DNA of 64,000 nucleotides from Oceanidesulfovibrio marinus (GTDB lineage Bacteria; Desulfobacterota; Desulfovibrionia; Desulfovibrionales; Desulfovibrionaceae), in NCBI RefSeq assembly GCF_013085545.1, contig NZ_CP039543.1:2294001-2358000 (forward strand). Reading direction: 5' to 3'. How positions within the stretch are numbered: the stretch's first letter is position 1; the number at the start of each line of letters is the position of its first letter. This document shows positions 36,193 to 43,644 of the stretch, one piece after another. A model generated the notes under the pieces. That model worked only from the letters and a program-made list of their open reading frames with translations. It did no database searches and was not told where the DNA came from. Made by a program: the position numbers and the translations under genes.

Positions 36193-36876
36193 CTACTCCT
36201 TGCCGGAACCGGCCGCCCGTGTGTCGAGCGCGATCTGGGCTAGCGCATTGAGCGCCGCCGCAGCCAGGGCCGAGCCGCCTTTGCGGCCGGTGATGGTGAT
36301 GTACGGCGCAGGCGACTGCTCCACAAGCAGCGCCTTGGACTCCGCCGCGTTGACAAAGCCCACGGGCATACCCAGCACCAGGGCCGGGGCGATGGAGCCC
36401 TCGCGGCAGCGCTCCAGGATGCGCAGGAGCGCGGTGGGCGCGTTGCCCACCAGGAGGATGGCGTTCCTGAGGCTGTCGAAACGCTCCGCGGCCACGTCCA
36501 CGGCCACGGTCGCGCGGGTGGAGCCCTGCTCCCTGGCGCGGCGCTGCACGTCCGGATCGTTCATCAGGCACTCCACCCGGCAGCCCAAGGGGTCGAACCG
36601 CCTGAGCGGCAGCCCGGCGCGGGCCATCTCCGTGTCTGTGAGCACCAACCCGCCCTGGCTCAAAGCGGCGAGCGCCGCGGCCACAGCCTGCGGGTGGAAG
36701 CGCACGAGGTCGAGCAGCTCGAAATCGGCCGTGGCGTGGATCATGCGCCGGACAACGACCCACTCGTTGCCGGCAAAAGGGCGCGGCTCCGGCACCTCGG
36801 CGTCAATGATGGCCATGGAGCCGGACTCGATAGCCTCCGGCGTGCGGAGGTCCTGCAATATTGTATCATCTGGCAT
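36193..36876 (-). CDS. cbiC: Precorrin-8X methylmutase (CbiC)
   Basis: A 227-residue enzyme that moves the methyl group from C11 to C12 to give (cob)hydrogenobyrinate. The conserved catalytic histidine is in VRRMIHATADFEL; NAPTALLRILE and GMPVGFVNAAESK are family signatures. The ATG at 36876 overlaps the cbiA stop codon by 11 bases. The order cbiA-cbiC-FUSC-cbiD-cbiET-cbiF is tightly packed with overlaps or gaps up to 10 bases. Confidence 0.95.
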   Translation of the reverse strand: MPDDTILQDLRTPEAIESGSMAIIDAEVPEPRPFAGNEWVVVRRMIHATADFELLDLVRFHPQAVAAALAALSQGGLVLTDTEMARAGLPLRRFDPLGCRVECLMNDPDVQRRAREQGSTRATVAVDVAAERFDSLRNAILLVGNAPTALLRILERCREGSIAPALVLGMPVGFVNAAESKALLVEQSPAPYITITGRKGGSALAAAALNALAQIALDTRAAGSGKE

Positions 36877-38401
36877 TGTTCTCGTTCCAATGAATGCGGC
36901 ATTTCGTCACAAAGGCTTCGGCTGCCTGCGGGTTACTCCCGAAGTGCAGGTGCACGTAGGAGGCAAGCACGTCCCCGGCCCGGTATCCGGTGACGGATAC
37001 GGGTTCGCCCTTGCGGTCGGTGACAAGGTAGACCGGTTGTACCCCGGCGTCCAGCAGCGTTGTCTCGTCCGGAGCCTCGGCCACGTGTGAGTAATGGAAC
37101 TCGTGGCCGCGCACAACCGTTCCGGCAGGACCCAGGATGGTGTCCTCCGTGGTGGTCACCTCGCGGTAGCCCAGGCCGCGGCGGCGCGTATCCATACGCG
37201 AGGCCCAGGGGAAGACGCCGGCCATGAGCTGCCGCCGGCCCTCGGTGTCCGTGAGCGAGCGCATCAGGTACATGTAGCCGCCGCACTCGGCGTACACGGG
37301 CATGCCCTTTGCCGCGCGCTTGCGGATCATCTCGCGCAGGCGCACGTTGTGCGACAGGGTCTCGGCGTGGAGCTCGGGGTAGCCCCCGCCCAGGTAGAGC
37401 CCGGCCGCGCCGTCCGGCAAGGCGGCGTCGGTAAGGGGCGAAAAAAAGACGATCTCCGCGCCAGACCGGGCCAGCAGGCGAAGATTTTCCTCATAGTAAA
37501 AGCAGAACGCGGCATCGCGCGCCACGGCGATACGCACGGCTCCACCGGTGGGCGTGATGTCCAGATTATTGGACGATTCATCCGCATCTCCGGAGCTCTG
37601 TTCCGATTCGACAGAGACCGTTTCGCCCTCCTCGTCCGCAGCCTCCGCATCGTCCAGAAAAGTAGACAGCGACGGCAGCGATTCCAGCAGCGCATCCAGG
37701 TCCAGCGAGGACTCCACCCAGTCCGCCAGGCGCGTGGTGAACTCTTCGTCCAGGGGTCTGTCATGAGCCGTGACCAAGCCGAGGTGCCGGGCCGGGACCT
37801 CCAGCTCCGGGTCGTTTATCAGGCAGCCCAGAAGGCGCGGTTTGTCCAGCCCCTCAAACGCTTCTTCGAGCAGGATGCGGTGGTTGGCGGAGCTGACGCG
37901 GTTGAGCGCCACGCCGGCCATGGGCAGGTCGGGATCAAAGGCGGCAAGGCCGTACGCCAGGGCGGCCGCCGTGCGCGCCATGGAGCGTACGTCCATTGTC
38001 AGCAGCACGGGCAGCCCCAGCCACTTGGCCAGCTCGGCCGTGGAGCCTGTCTCCTCGCGTCCGGAGGCGCCGTCGAACAGGCCCATGACGCCTTCCACGA
38101 GTACGAAGTCGGGCGTGCGGCCGTCGATCTCCTGGCGCACGGCGCTGGAGAAGATGGCCCGGCTGGCGTTGCGGCCCAGTATCCAGCCGTCCAGGTTGTG
38201 GCTGGGACGTCCGGTTATGGCGGCGTGGTGGCCGGGATCGATGAAGTCCGGTCCGGCCTTGAAGGCCTGCACCGTGTGGCCGCGGCGGGCCAGGGCCGCA
38301 AGCAGCCCCAAGGTGAAAAGCGTTTTGCCCGAGCCGGAACGCGGCGCTGCAACTACAAGGCCGCGCAACGGCCGCCCGGACAGTGCCGAATCAATGGCCA
38401 T
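36866..38401 (-). CDS. cbiA: Cobyrinate a,c-diamide synthase (CbiA)
   Basis: A 511-residue amidotransferase. The N-terminal ATPase domain starts GLVVAAPRSGSGKTLFTLGLL (P-loop variant) and includes GPDFIDPGHH and VEGVMGLFDG. The C-terminal class I glutaminase-like domain has GLYLGGGYPELHAETL and the nucleophile cysteine in VYAECGGYMYL. It amidates the a and c carboxylates of cobyrinate. Between the domains, about residues 235-270, lies an acidic low-complexity insert (EAADEEGETVSVESEQSSGD) that I do not expect in typical CbiA; it is probably a flexible linker. A GGGGGTAGGGC stretch precedes the ATG. Confidence 0.95.
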   Translation of the reverse strand: MAIDSALSGRPLRGLVVAAPRSGSGKTLFTLGLLAALARRGHTVQAFKAGPDFIDPGHHAAITGRPSHNLDGWILGRNASRAIFSSAVRQEIDGRTPDFVLVEGVMGLFDGASGREETGSTAELAKWLGLPVLLTMDVRSMARTAAALAYGLAAFDPDLPMAGVALNRVSSANHRILLEEAFEGLDKPRLLGCLINDPELEVPARHLGLVTAHDRPLDEEFTTRLADWVESSLDLDALLESLPSLSTFLDDAEAADEEGETVSVESEQSSGDADESSNNLDITPTGGAVRIAVARDAAFCFYYEENLRLLARSGAEIVFFSPLTDAALPDGAAGLYLGGGYPELHAETLSHNVRLREMIRKRAAKGMPVYAECGGYMYLMRSLTDTEGRRQLMAGVFPWASRMDTRRRGLGYREVTTTEDTILGPAGTVVRGHEFHYSHVAEAPDETTLLDAGVQPVYLVTDRKGEPVSVTGYRAGDVLASYVHLHFGSNPQAAEAFVTKCRIHWNENNAR

Positions 38402-38439
38402 GCCCTACCCCCGCCCTGGTCCGCGGGCCGCCTGGCTGC

Positions 38440-38706
38440 TCACAATGCGAGCACTCCCGGCACGGTGGACGCCTTCTGGTAGATCATCACAACCTCGTCG
38501 GGCGAGGACATGTGCTCCTCGATGGTGATGCTCACATACTTGCCGGTGCGCGAGGCGCGCTCGATGCAGGGCGTCATGTCGAGAACCGCGCAGAGCTGGT
38601 TGCTCTGCCCTTGCGGCACGATGAATTTGAACATATACCGGCACGGCCAGTCGTGGCATTCGTGGAGCTTCTGTTTCAGGGATTCGAGGGATTCGTCGGA
38701 AAGCAC
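38440..38706 (-). CDS. DUF493 (YbeD-like) protein
   Basis: An 88-residue protein. The pattern (CRYMFKFIVP, then GKYVSITIEEHM and VMIYQKASTVPGVLAL) fits the YbeD/DUF493 family, a small ferredoxin-like fold of unknown function, sometimes linked to lipoate metabolism. The start is GTG at 38706, 8 bases after GGAGGAG and 5 bases after the upstream stop codon; a longer frame reaches 38787 but would cover the upstream gene. It lies 38 bases before cbiA, so it may be in the same transcript. Confidence 0.78.
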   Translation of the reverse strand: MLSDESLESLKQKLHECHDWPCRYMFKFIVPQGQSNQLCAVLDMTPCIERASRTGKYVSITIEEHMSSPDEVVMIYQKASTVPGVLAL

Positions 38707-38711
38707 GTCGT

Positions 38712-38948
38712 TTACTCCTCCCGGCCGAACGCAGCGGCGAGCATCTCGGCGTCGCCCTCCGCGGACTGCGCCTCCAGCTCGTGGCACTCGCCGTGGCAGT
38801 GGAAGCCGCTCCCCGCAAGCTCCACGTACCCGCAGGACAGCACCCTGCCGTAGGGCACCTGCTCGCGCATCTCGGCGTGGCCGATCTTGTCGGGAAAAAT
38901 GATAGGTACGGCGTGGCCGGATTGATCTTCAAAAATTATGTATTTCAT
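38712..38948 (-). CDS. Small conserved-looking protein, unknown function
   Basis: A 78-residue protein beginning MKYIIFEDQSGHAVPIIFPD. It has a GFHCHGECHE motif in which two cysteines and three histidines could bind metal, though no named family is evident. The ATG at 38948 lies 9 bases after GGAG; an in-frame ATG at 38954 is only 3 bases from that site. It is the first gene of the run that continues into DUF493 and the cbi operon, and is divergent from the DUF445 gene. Confidence 0.65.
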   Translation of the reverse strand: MKYIIFEDQSGHAVPIIFPDKIGHAEMREQVPYGRVLSCGYVELAGSGFHCHGECHELEAQSAEGDAEMLAAAFGREE

Positions 38949-39070
38949 TCGCATGGGCTCCTTGTTGGAAACTTTGGATAAAATATGATCTTTCGGTGGC
39001 ATAGTCCACCCGCCGCACGCGGGAAAGCTGCGCCGCCCCCGTGAACCTTCGACCACCCATAGAATCAGAC

Positions 39071-39679
39071 ATGTCCTGGACGATCTTTCTCGTATCCCCG
39101 TTGGTCTGTGGCCTTATTGGATGGCTCACCAACCACCTCGCGGTCAAGATGCTCTTCCGCCCGCGCAAGCCGGTGCGCATCCTCGGCTTCACCGTGCAGG
39201 GCGTCTTTCCCAAGCGGCAGAAGGCCCTGGCCGCCAACCTGGGCGAGATGGTGGAGGCCGAGCTCATCTCCCACGAGGACATCACCGAGCTGATCCGCGA
39301 CCCCTCGTTCCAAAAGCGCTTCCACCAGGTGGGCGACGCCTACGTGGACAAGCTCATCAGCGAGCGGCTGCCGGCGGCCATCCCCATGGCGGCCATGTTC
39401 CTCAACGACCAGGTCAAGGGCAAGATCCGCGATCTCATCTCAGAGCAGCTTATGCGCTTCATCCCCAAGGTGCTGGACATCGCGGCCGAGGAGCTGGAAG
39501 ACCAGCTCGACGTGGGCGAGATGGTCCGCCAGAAGGTGGAGGAGTTCTCCATCGAAGAGCTGGAGGCCCTGCTCGAATCGATCATGAAGCGCGAGTTCCG
39601 GTTCATCGAATACCTGGGCGGCGTGCTGGGCGCGCTCATCGGCCTGTTGCAGGCCCTCTACTACTGGTACTTCGGATAG
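39071..39679 (+). CDS. DUF445 (YheB-type) membrane-anchored protein
   Basis: A 202-residue protein. The N-terminus has one membrane segment with the family signature LVCGLIGWLTNHLAVKMLFRP, and a second hydrophobic stretch at the C-terminus (LGALIGLLQALYYWYFG) makes a hairpin-like topology. Between them is an amphipathic helical region (GEMVEAELISHEDITELIRD). The family function is unknown. I chose the ATG at 39071 because the conserved region starts there; a GTG at 39041 is in frame. Neither has a strong ribosome-binding site. Two family A repeats follow it. Confidence 0.82.
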   Translation: MSWTIFLVSPLVCGLIGWLTNHLAVKMLFRPRKPVRILGFTVQGVFPKRQKALAANLGEMVEAELISHEDITELIRDPSFQKRFHQVGDAYVDKLISERLPAAIPMAAMFLNDQVKGKIRDLISEQLMRFIPKVLDIAAEELEDQLDVGEMVRQKVEEFSIEELEALLESIMKREFRFIEYLGGVLGALIGLLQALYYWYFG

Positions 39680-39731
39680 CGCCCCGCCCCTTCTCCGCAC
39701 ACAACGGTCCGGTAGATTACTAGGCGCTGTC

Positions 39732-39853
39732 CGGCAGGCTGTTGCGAAAGGCTTGCGAGCGAGGCGCAAAAAAATTCAAGGACGACGCGTATTCCGACAT
39801 ACACGAGGGCTTGAATTTTCCGCAGGAACGCAGCTATCGGGCCTTTATCAGCA
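39732..39853. repeat. Intergenic hairpin repeat, family A, copy 2
   Basis: Starts cggcaggctgttgcgaaaggc and shares long identical blocks with copy 3: aaggacgacgcgtattccga / aagaacgacgcgtattccga, catac, cgaggg, ttgaatttt, and cgcaggaacgcagctatcgg followed by gcctttatcagca. The internal arms aaaattcaag and cttgaatttt form a stem around a loop of about 30 bases. Confidence 0.85.
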
Positions 39854-39881
39854 CCTCCCAATGGATTACAACGCGCAACCC

Positions 39882-40008
39882 GGCAGGCTGTTGAGAAAGG
39901 CTTGAGAGCAAGGCGCAAAAAAAATTCAAGAACGACGCGTATTCCGACATACGCGAGGGTTTGAATTTTTCGCAGGAACGCAGCTATCGGGCCTTTATCA
40001 GCAGCCTG
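39882..40008. repeat. Intergenic hairpin repeat, family A, copy 3
   Basis: A direct repeat of copy 2, 150 bases further on. Its ends ggcaggctgttgagaaagg and atcagcagcctg are complementary at aggctgctgat/ttgagaa-type positions, and the internal stem is aaattcaag/ttgaattt. It ends 10 bases before the stop codon of the minus-strand nucleotide carrier gene, so a terminator role for both flanking genes is possible. Confidence 0.85.
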
Positions 40009-40018
40009 AGCTCCTATC

Positions 40019-41329
40019 TCATTTGGGATGCCTGGAGTTCACCAGGGCGTAGTACTCCGGCCGGATGGCCCAGATCACTGCGATCCAGATGCCGCAGATG
40101 CCCATGATCAGGAAGCTCAAGTTCGGCAGCGGCACCTTGTACGGCAGCCACTGGGTAAAGAGCAAAATGACCATGGAGCCCAGTACCTTGAAGAGCCGGT
40201 AGCCGAACATGTCGATCCACGCCTTGGCCTGGTACATGAGCACCGGGTCCACCGGCACGTAGAGAATCTCCTTGGAGGCGCGGTTGATGGAGTAGTTCAG
40301 CCCGCGGTCCGAGACCTTGGAGATGGCGCCCATCAGCGCCACCGGCTGGAGGAAGAAGGCGAAGGAAGCAACGCCCATCAGCAGCGGCTGCACCAGCAGC
40401 CCGGCGATGACCCCCAGATAGCGGTGCACCAGCGGCGTCACGGCCAGGTTGATGGCGATGGCCACACCCCCCATCACGCTGAAGAACATGGAGAGAAAGG
40501 CCGTGCGCTGGTCCAGGTTGGTGTACGCCTTCTCCACGATGGAGAGGAACTGGTAGTCCACCAGAGGCGAGGCAAGCTGCGCCAGGAGCAGCAGCAGCGC
40601 AATGAGCCCGATGTAGCGGTTCTTGAAGAGCGCGCGCCAGCCGCGGCCCGCCTCCTTGCCGCGGGCGCCGTCCTTGCTCTTCACCTCGTCATACACCCCC
40701 ACCCAGCCCAGAAAGAGCGTGAGCGTGAAGATGAGCATGAGAAAGCCGGCCGCCACCAGCAGGATGTCCGCGCTGTCCAGATGCGCCCGCTTGAGCAGCA
40801 ATGCCGAGATGCCGCCGCCGGTGACGCCGCCCACCAGACCGCCCGTGCCGATGAAACCGTAGTAGTGCCTGCCCTCCTCCTCGGTATGCACGGCGTTGGA
40901 CAAAGACCAGAACTGCTCCACCAGGATGACGCCCACGATGTCCACAAAGATGTAGTACGCCGCGGCCGAGGCCACCTTGAGGGAGTGGATGCCCACCGCG
41001 CCGGCCAGGGTCGTGCTGAAGCAGATGAGCAGCACGGCGAAGAAGAGGCAGGAGCCGAGGACCACGTTCAGCCGGGAGTGCCGCACGATAAGCCGGTTGT
41101 AGTAGCCGATAAAGGTGCCCATGGTCAGGGCGGTGCCGATCCACACATACGGCAGCATGCTCGCGCCCAGGTTCTCCAGAAAAAAGGAGCGGCTGGTGGG
41201 CTTGAGCAGGTAGAGCGTGGTGATGATGAGGAAGAAGTCGGCAAAGAGAAAGCACGACCGCACCATGGGCCTGCACAGAAACGGCTTCGCCTTCTCGGCG
41301 TAGAGCATGCATTGCTTGAGAAAAACCAT
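40019..41329 (-). CDS. NTP/NDP exchange transporter-like protein (Tlc/Npt family)
   Basis: A 436-residue polytopic inner-membrane protein with 11-12 predicted segments. The regions EQFWSLSNAVHTEEEGRHYYGFIG and, later, LNYSINRASKEILYVPVDP followed by YQAKAWIDMFGYRLFKVLGS match the pattern of the ADP/ATP translocase (Tlc) family, in which KE-x-x-YIP and K-A-x-x-D-V-x-G-x-R-x-x-K-x-x-G are conserved. Free-living members are poorly characterised, so substrate and direction are unknown. It is 202 bases downstream of an exported YkuD-like gene on the same strand, past a terminator. It may supply nucleotides to the periplasmic system encoded next to it; that is inference. Confidence 0.75.
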   Translation of the reverse strand: MVFLKQCMLYAEKAKPFLCRPMVRSCFLFADFFLIITTLYLLKPTSRSFFLENLGASMLPYVWIGTALTMGTFIGYYNRLIVRHSRLNVVLGSCLFFAVLLICFSTTLAGAVGIHSLKVASAAAYYIFVDIVGVILVEQFWSLSNAVHTEEEGRHYYGFIGTGGLVGGVTGGGISALLLKRAHLDSADILLVAAGFLMLIFTLTLFLGWVGVYDEVKSKDGARGKEAGRGWRALFKNRYIGLIALLLLLAQLASPLVDYQFLSIVEKAYTNLDQRTAFLSMFFSVMGGVAIAINLAVTPLVHRYLGVIAGLLVQPLLMGVASFAFFLQPVALMGAISKVSDRGLNYSINRASKEILYVPVDPVLMYQAKAWIDMFGYRLFKVLGSMVILLFTQWLPYKVPLPNLSFLIMGICGIWIAVIWAIRPEYYALVNSRHPK

Positions 41330-41468
41330 GGACCTCTCACAAATGAGCAGGAGCTAGGACCGTTCGAGCGCGCGCGGCGTGCGGGTCCCGGGCATGCCGC
41401 ATCGAGTTACCCCCTGACAAGAGACAAGAGTGCCTACATCCTAGCAGAAATTCCCGGCAATCGTCATG

Positions 41469-41501
41469 AAAAAAGGCGGCCCCCGCAAACGAAGGCCGCC
41501 T
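41469..41501 (-). terminator. Terminator after the second YkuD-like gene
   Basis: Perfect 8-base stem aggcggcc (41474-41481) with ggccgcct (41494-41501), followed on the minus strand by six T. It lies 31 bases after the stop codon. Confidence 0.85.
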
Positions 41502-41531
41502 GTGCATCATGATCGTGTCGCCTTGCTCCCG

Positions 41532-43421
41532 CTACTCGATCGAAGTCCGGGGCTTGGACACGGGAGACACGGAGCAGGCCTGGGCGCGCAGAACCAGCGG
41601 CTCAACCGGCTTGGTCAGGCCCAGGGCCGCCTCGTTCAGGTCGTAGTTCACGGCCACGCGGCGCAGCTCGCGGATGAAGTCGATGGGCTTGGTGCGGTAG
41701 AACTGGATGGACTCGCCGAAGTACTCCGCCTCGTACAAGGGGATGTTGTGGTAGACGCGTCCTTCCTCGGCCTTGGTGCCCACGAAGCGGGAGCCGGCAG
41801 CCTCGTCAAAGACCACACGGTCCTGGGCGTCGTAGTGGTAGCCGCTGCCGTACAGCCACTCGTAGAAAGCCTTGCGCTCGGCAGGGGCGCGGCGCTTGGC
41901 CGGCTGCTTGCCCTTCAGGGCGTAGGCGTGGAAGTAGGCCACGCCCATGACCTCGGGCTGCCCGTCGCCGTCGATGTCGAAGATGTCGTAGTCCTGGTAC
42001 TTGTTACGGAAGGTGATGACCTGGCGGAGATTTTCCTCGGTGGAGGGGAAGATCTGCCGCAGCTCGTTGAGGAAGCCGGCGTTCACATGGGTGCAACCGT
42101 GGGACATGGGGCCGCGGCTGACCAGCCAGAGATAGGGGTACGGCTTGCCTTCGCGGGCACCGGTCTCGATATGGCGCCAGGAGTCCGGAATCTCGGAGTA
42201 GGAGCGCGCATCGATGCGGAACCACAGGGAGTGGAAGGAGTTGTGCAGCTTGGAACCCACGTGCATGTAGGGAATCCAGGGCGTGAAGCCGTAGGTGCCC
42301 TTTTCGGAAATATGGTCCGCTATCTTGGTGCGTTGGTGATAGCACACCTGCCGCACACCGGGGCAGGGATACAGCGGAATCTGGTTGCCCTCGTATTTGG
42401 CGTACTGGTTCAGCGTGCCCACGGGGTAGATGGCCGTGAACTCCCAATGGTCCACGTAGCCCTTGTCGTTGATGGTGTAGACATCGCCCGCCGCCTCATG
42501 GAAAAGGTCGGCGGCCGCGGTGAAGAAGGTCTCGAAGCCGGCGTCGGTCTGGCTCTGCTTGTACGCATCCCAGGCGGCCTCTGCGGCCACCAGCTTCTCG
42601 TGCATGGGCGTAGTCATGCTGGTCAGCTCCAGGCGGGTGGGCAGCATGTCGTTGACCACCACGAGCTGGGTGCCGGGATCGGCGTTTTTGGCCTTGGGCA
42701 GCTCGTTCTCGGCCCAGGTGCGCAGCCGGTCGCGCATGTCCATCTTGATATGGAAAACGCGGCCCGGGTTGAGGGCGGCCATCTTGGTGATGGCCATGGC
42801 GCGGTACGCCTCGGGGTCCATGTAGTCGGCGCCGCCGGCCAGGGCCATGATGCCCTCTTCGTTGATAATCTTCTTGAACCGCTCCCACTGCGTGTTCTGG
42901 GTCAGCTCCAGCTTGCCCTCGTCCAGCAGCTCCTGCACGGTCAGATACCGCAGGGCGATGTCCTGCAGGTACTCCTCGATGGCCTCATTGGAGAGCACGG
43001 CCGTGACGCGGAGCTGGTTGCCGCGTCCCAGGAAGGTGTGGACCCTCTTGGGGTCCTGGATGCGCGGGGCGAACCCGGTGTAGAACATGGGCTCCAATCT
43101 GTAGAAGAAGATGCCCGGAATTTTGCTCTTCGTATCCTTCCAAACAGTCGAATCCACCTTGAGCAGGCCCGGCCTGGTGAGATCGACCATGGCCGGCTCG
43201 GCCTGCATGTCCACCTCGGCCGCTCCGGCCTTGGGACGGACCTGGTCATACGCCCAGGCATTCTGCGCCACTTGCTGTGCTTCTTGCTTCAGTGCTTCGT
43301 AGTGCTCCGCCGTCATGCCGTCGTTCAGCTGGAACAAGGCGACAAGGAACACGGCCGCGGACAGGGAATACAAAGCGATGCGCATGGCCACGGACCGACC
43401 GGAACGGATGGAATGGGTCAT
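41532..43421 (-). CDS. Exported YkuD-fold (L,D-transpeptidase-like) protein, paralogue 2
   Basis: A 629-residue protein with an N-terminal membrane anchor or uncleaved signal (about residues 12-31: RIALYSLSAAVFLVALF). The catalytic motif SRGPMSHGCTHVN (SHGC at about residues 440-443) matches the HGC nucleophile signature of YkuD L,D-transpeptidases. A Ca-binding-like loop DIDGDGQPEV follows at about 482-491. It aligns along its length with the protein at 43645-45348: GRGNQLRVT, DHWEFTAIYPVGT, MHVGSKLHNSFH and others. It is much longer than ordinary L,D-transpeptidases (about 300 residues). The ATG at 43421 has GAGGTG upstream; a GTG at 43430 is also in frame. A terminator follows. Confidence 0.82.
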   Translation of the reverse strand: MTHSIRSGRSVAMRIALYSLSAAVFLVALFQLNDGMTAEHYEALKQEAQQVAQNAWAYDQVRPKAGAAEVDMQAEPAMVDLTRPGLLKVDSTVWKDTKSKIPGIFFYRLEPMFYTGFAPRIQDPKRVHTFLGRGNQLRVTAVLSNEAIEEYLQDIALRYLTVQELLDEGKLELTQNTQWERFKKIINEEGIMALAGGADYMDPEAYRAMAITKMAALNPGRVFHIKMDMRDRLRTWAENELPKAKNADPGTQLVVVNDMLPTRLELTSMTTPMHEKLVAAEAAWDAYKQSQTDAGFETFFTAAADLFHEAAGDVYTINDKGYVDHWEFTAIYPVGTLNQYAKYEGNQIPLYPCPGVRQVCYHQRTKIADHISEKGTYGFTPWIPYMHVGSKLHNSFHSLWFRIDARSYSEIPDSWRHIETGAREGKPYPYLWLVSRGPMSHGCTHVNAGFLNELRQIFPSTEENLRQVITFRNKYQDYDIFDIDGDGQPEVMGVAYFHAYALKGKQPAKRRAPAERKAFYEWLYGSGYHYDAQDRVVFDEAAGSRFVGTKAEEGRVYHNIPLYEAEYFGESIQFYRTKPIDFIRELRRVAVNYDLNEAALGLTKPVEPLVLRAQACSVSPVSKPRTSIE

Positions 43422-43564
43422 GTAGTACACCTCGGTGATACGTCTGTGGCGGCAGGTCGGTAGCCGGCCGCCGGGGAGTGGAGGGCGAACGCAAGGAAAG
43501 GCTGAGCGAACGCCGGGTTTACGGCTGCGATGTTTTTGAGTTTAAGTCAGGCTGTGAGGTTGGC

Positions 43565-43602
43565 AAGACCCGCTCCGTCATTTTTCATACGGAACGGGTC
43601 TT
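43565..43602 (-). other. Strong hairpin between the two YkuD-like genes
   Basis: A 14-base stem (43565-43578 with 43589-43602, one G-U pair on the minus strand) and a 10-base loop, about 43 bases after the stop codon of paralogue 1. It has no T run, so it could be an mRNA processing or partial termination point that sets different levels of the two paralogues. Confidence 0.55.
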
Positions 43603-43644
43603 GATTGGATGGCATTTGCGACGTTAACCGCCGCCTGTCAACAA

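Larger units (their letters stand above)
39680..40018. other. Gap between DUF445 and the nucleotide carrier gene, holding two repeat copies
   Basis: A 339-base non-coding gap between two convergent genes. Almost all of it is the two family A repeats at 39732-39853 and 39882-40008, arranged in direct orientation, with about 28 bases between them. No further feature is visible. Confidence 0.8.

Noticed and set aside
38949-39070. Possible cobalamin riboswitch upstream of the cobalamin run
   Set aside because: The stretch is only about 120 bases, and I could not find the conserved B12-box pattern; a GGTGG/CCACC hairpin alone is not enough.
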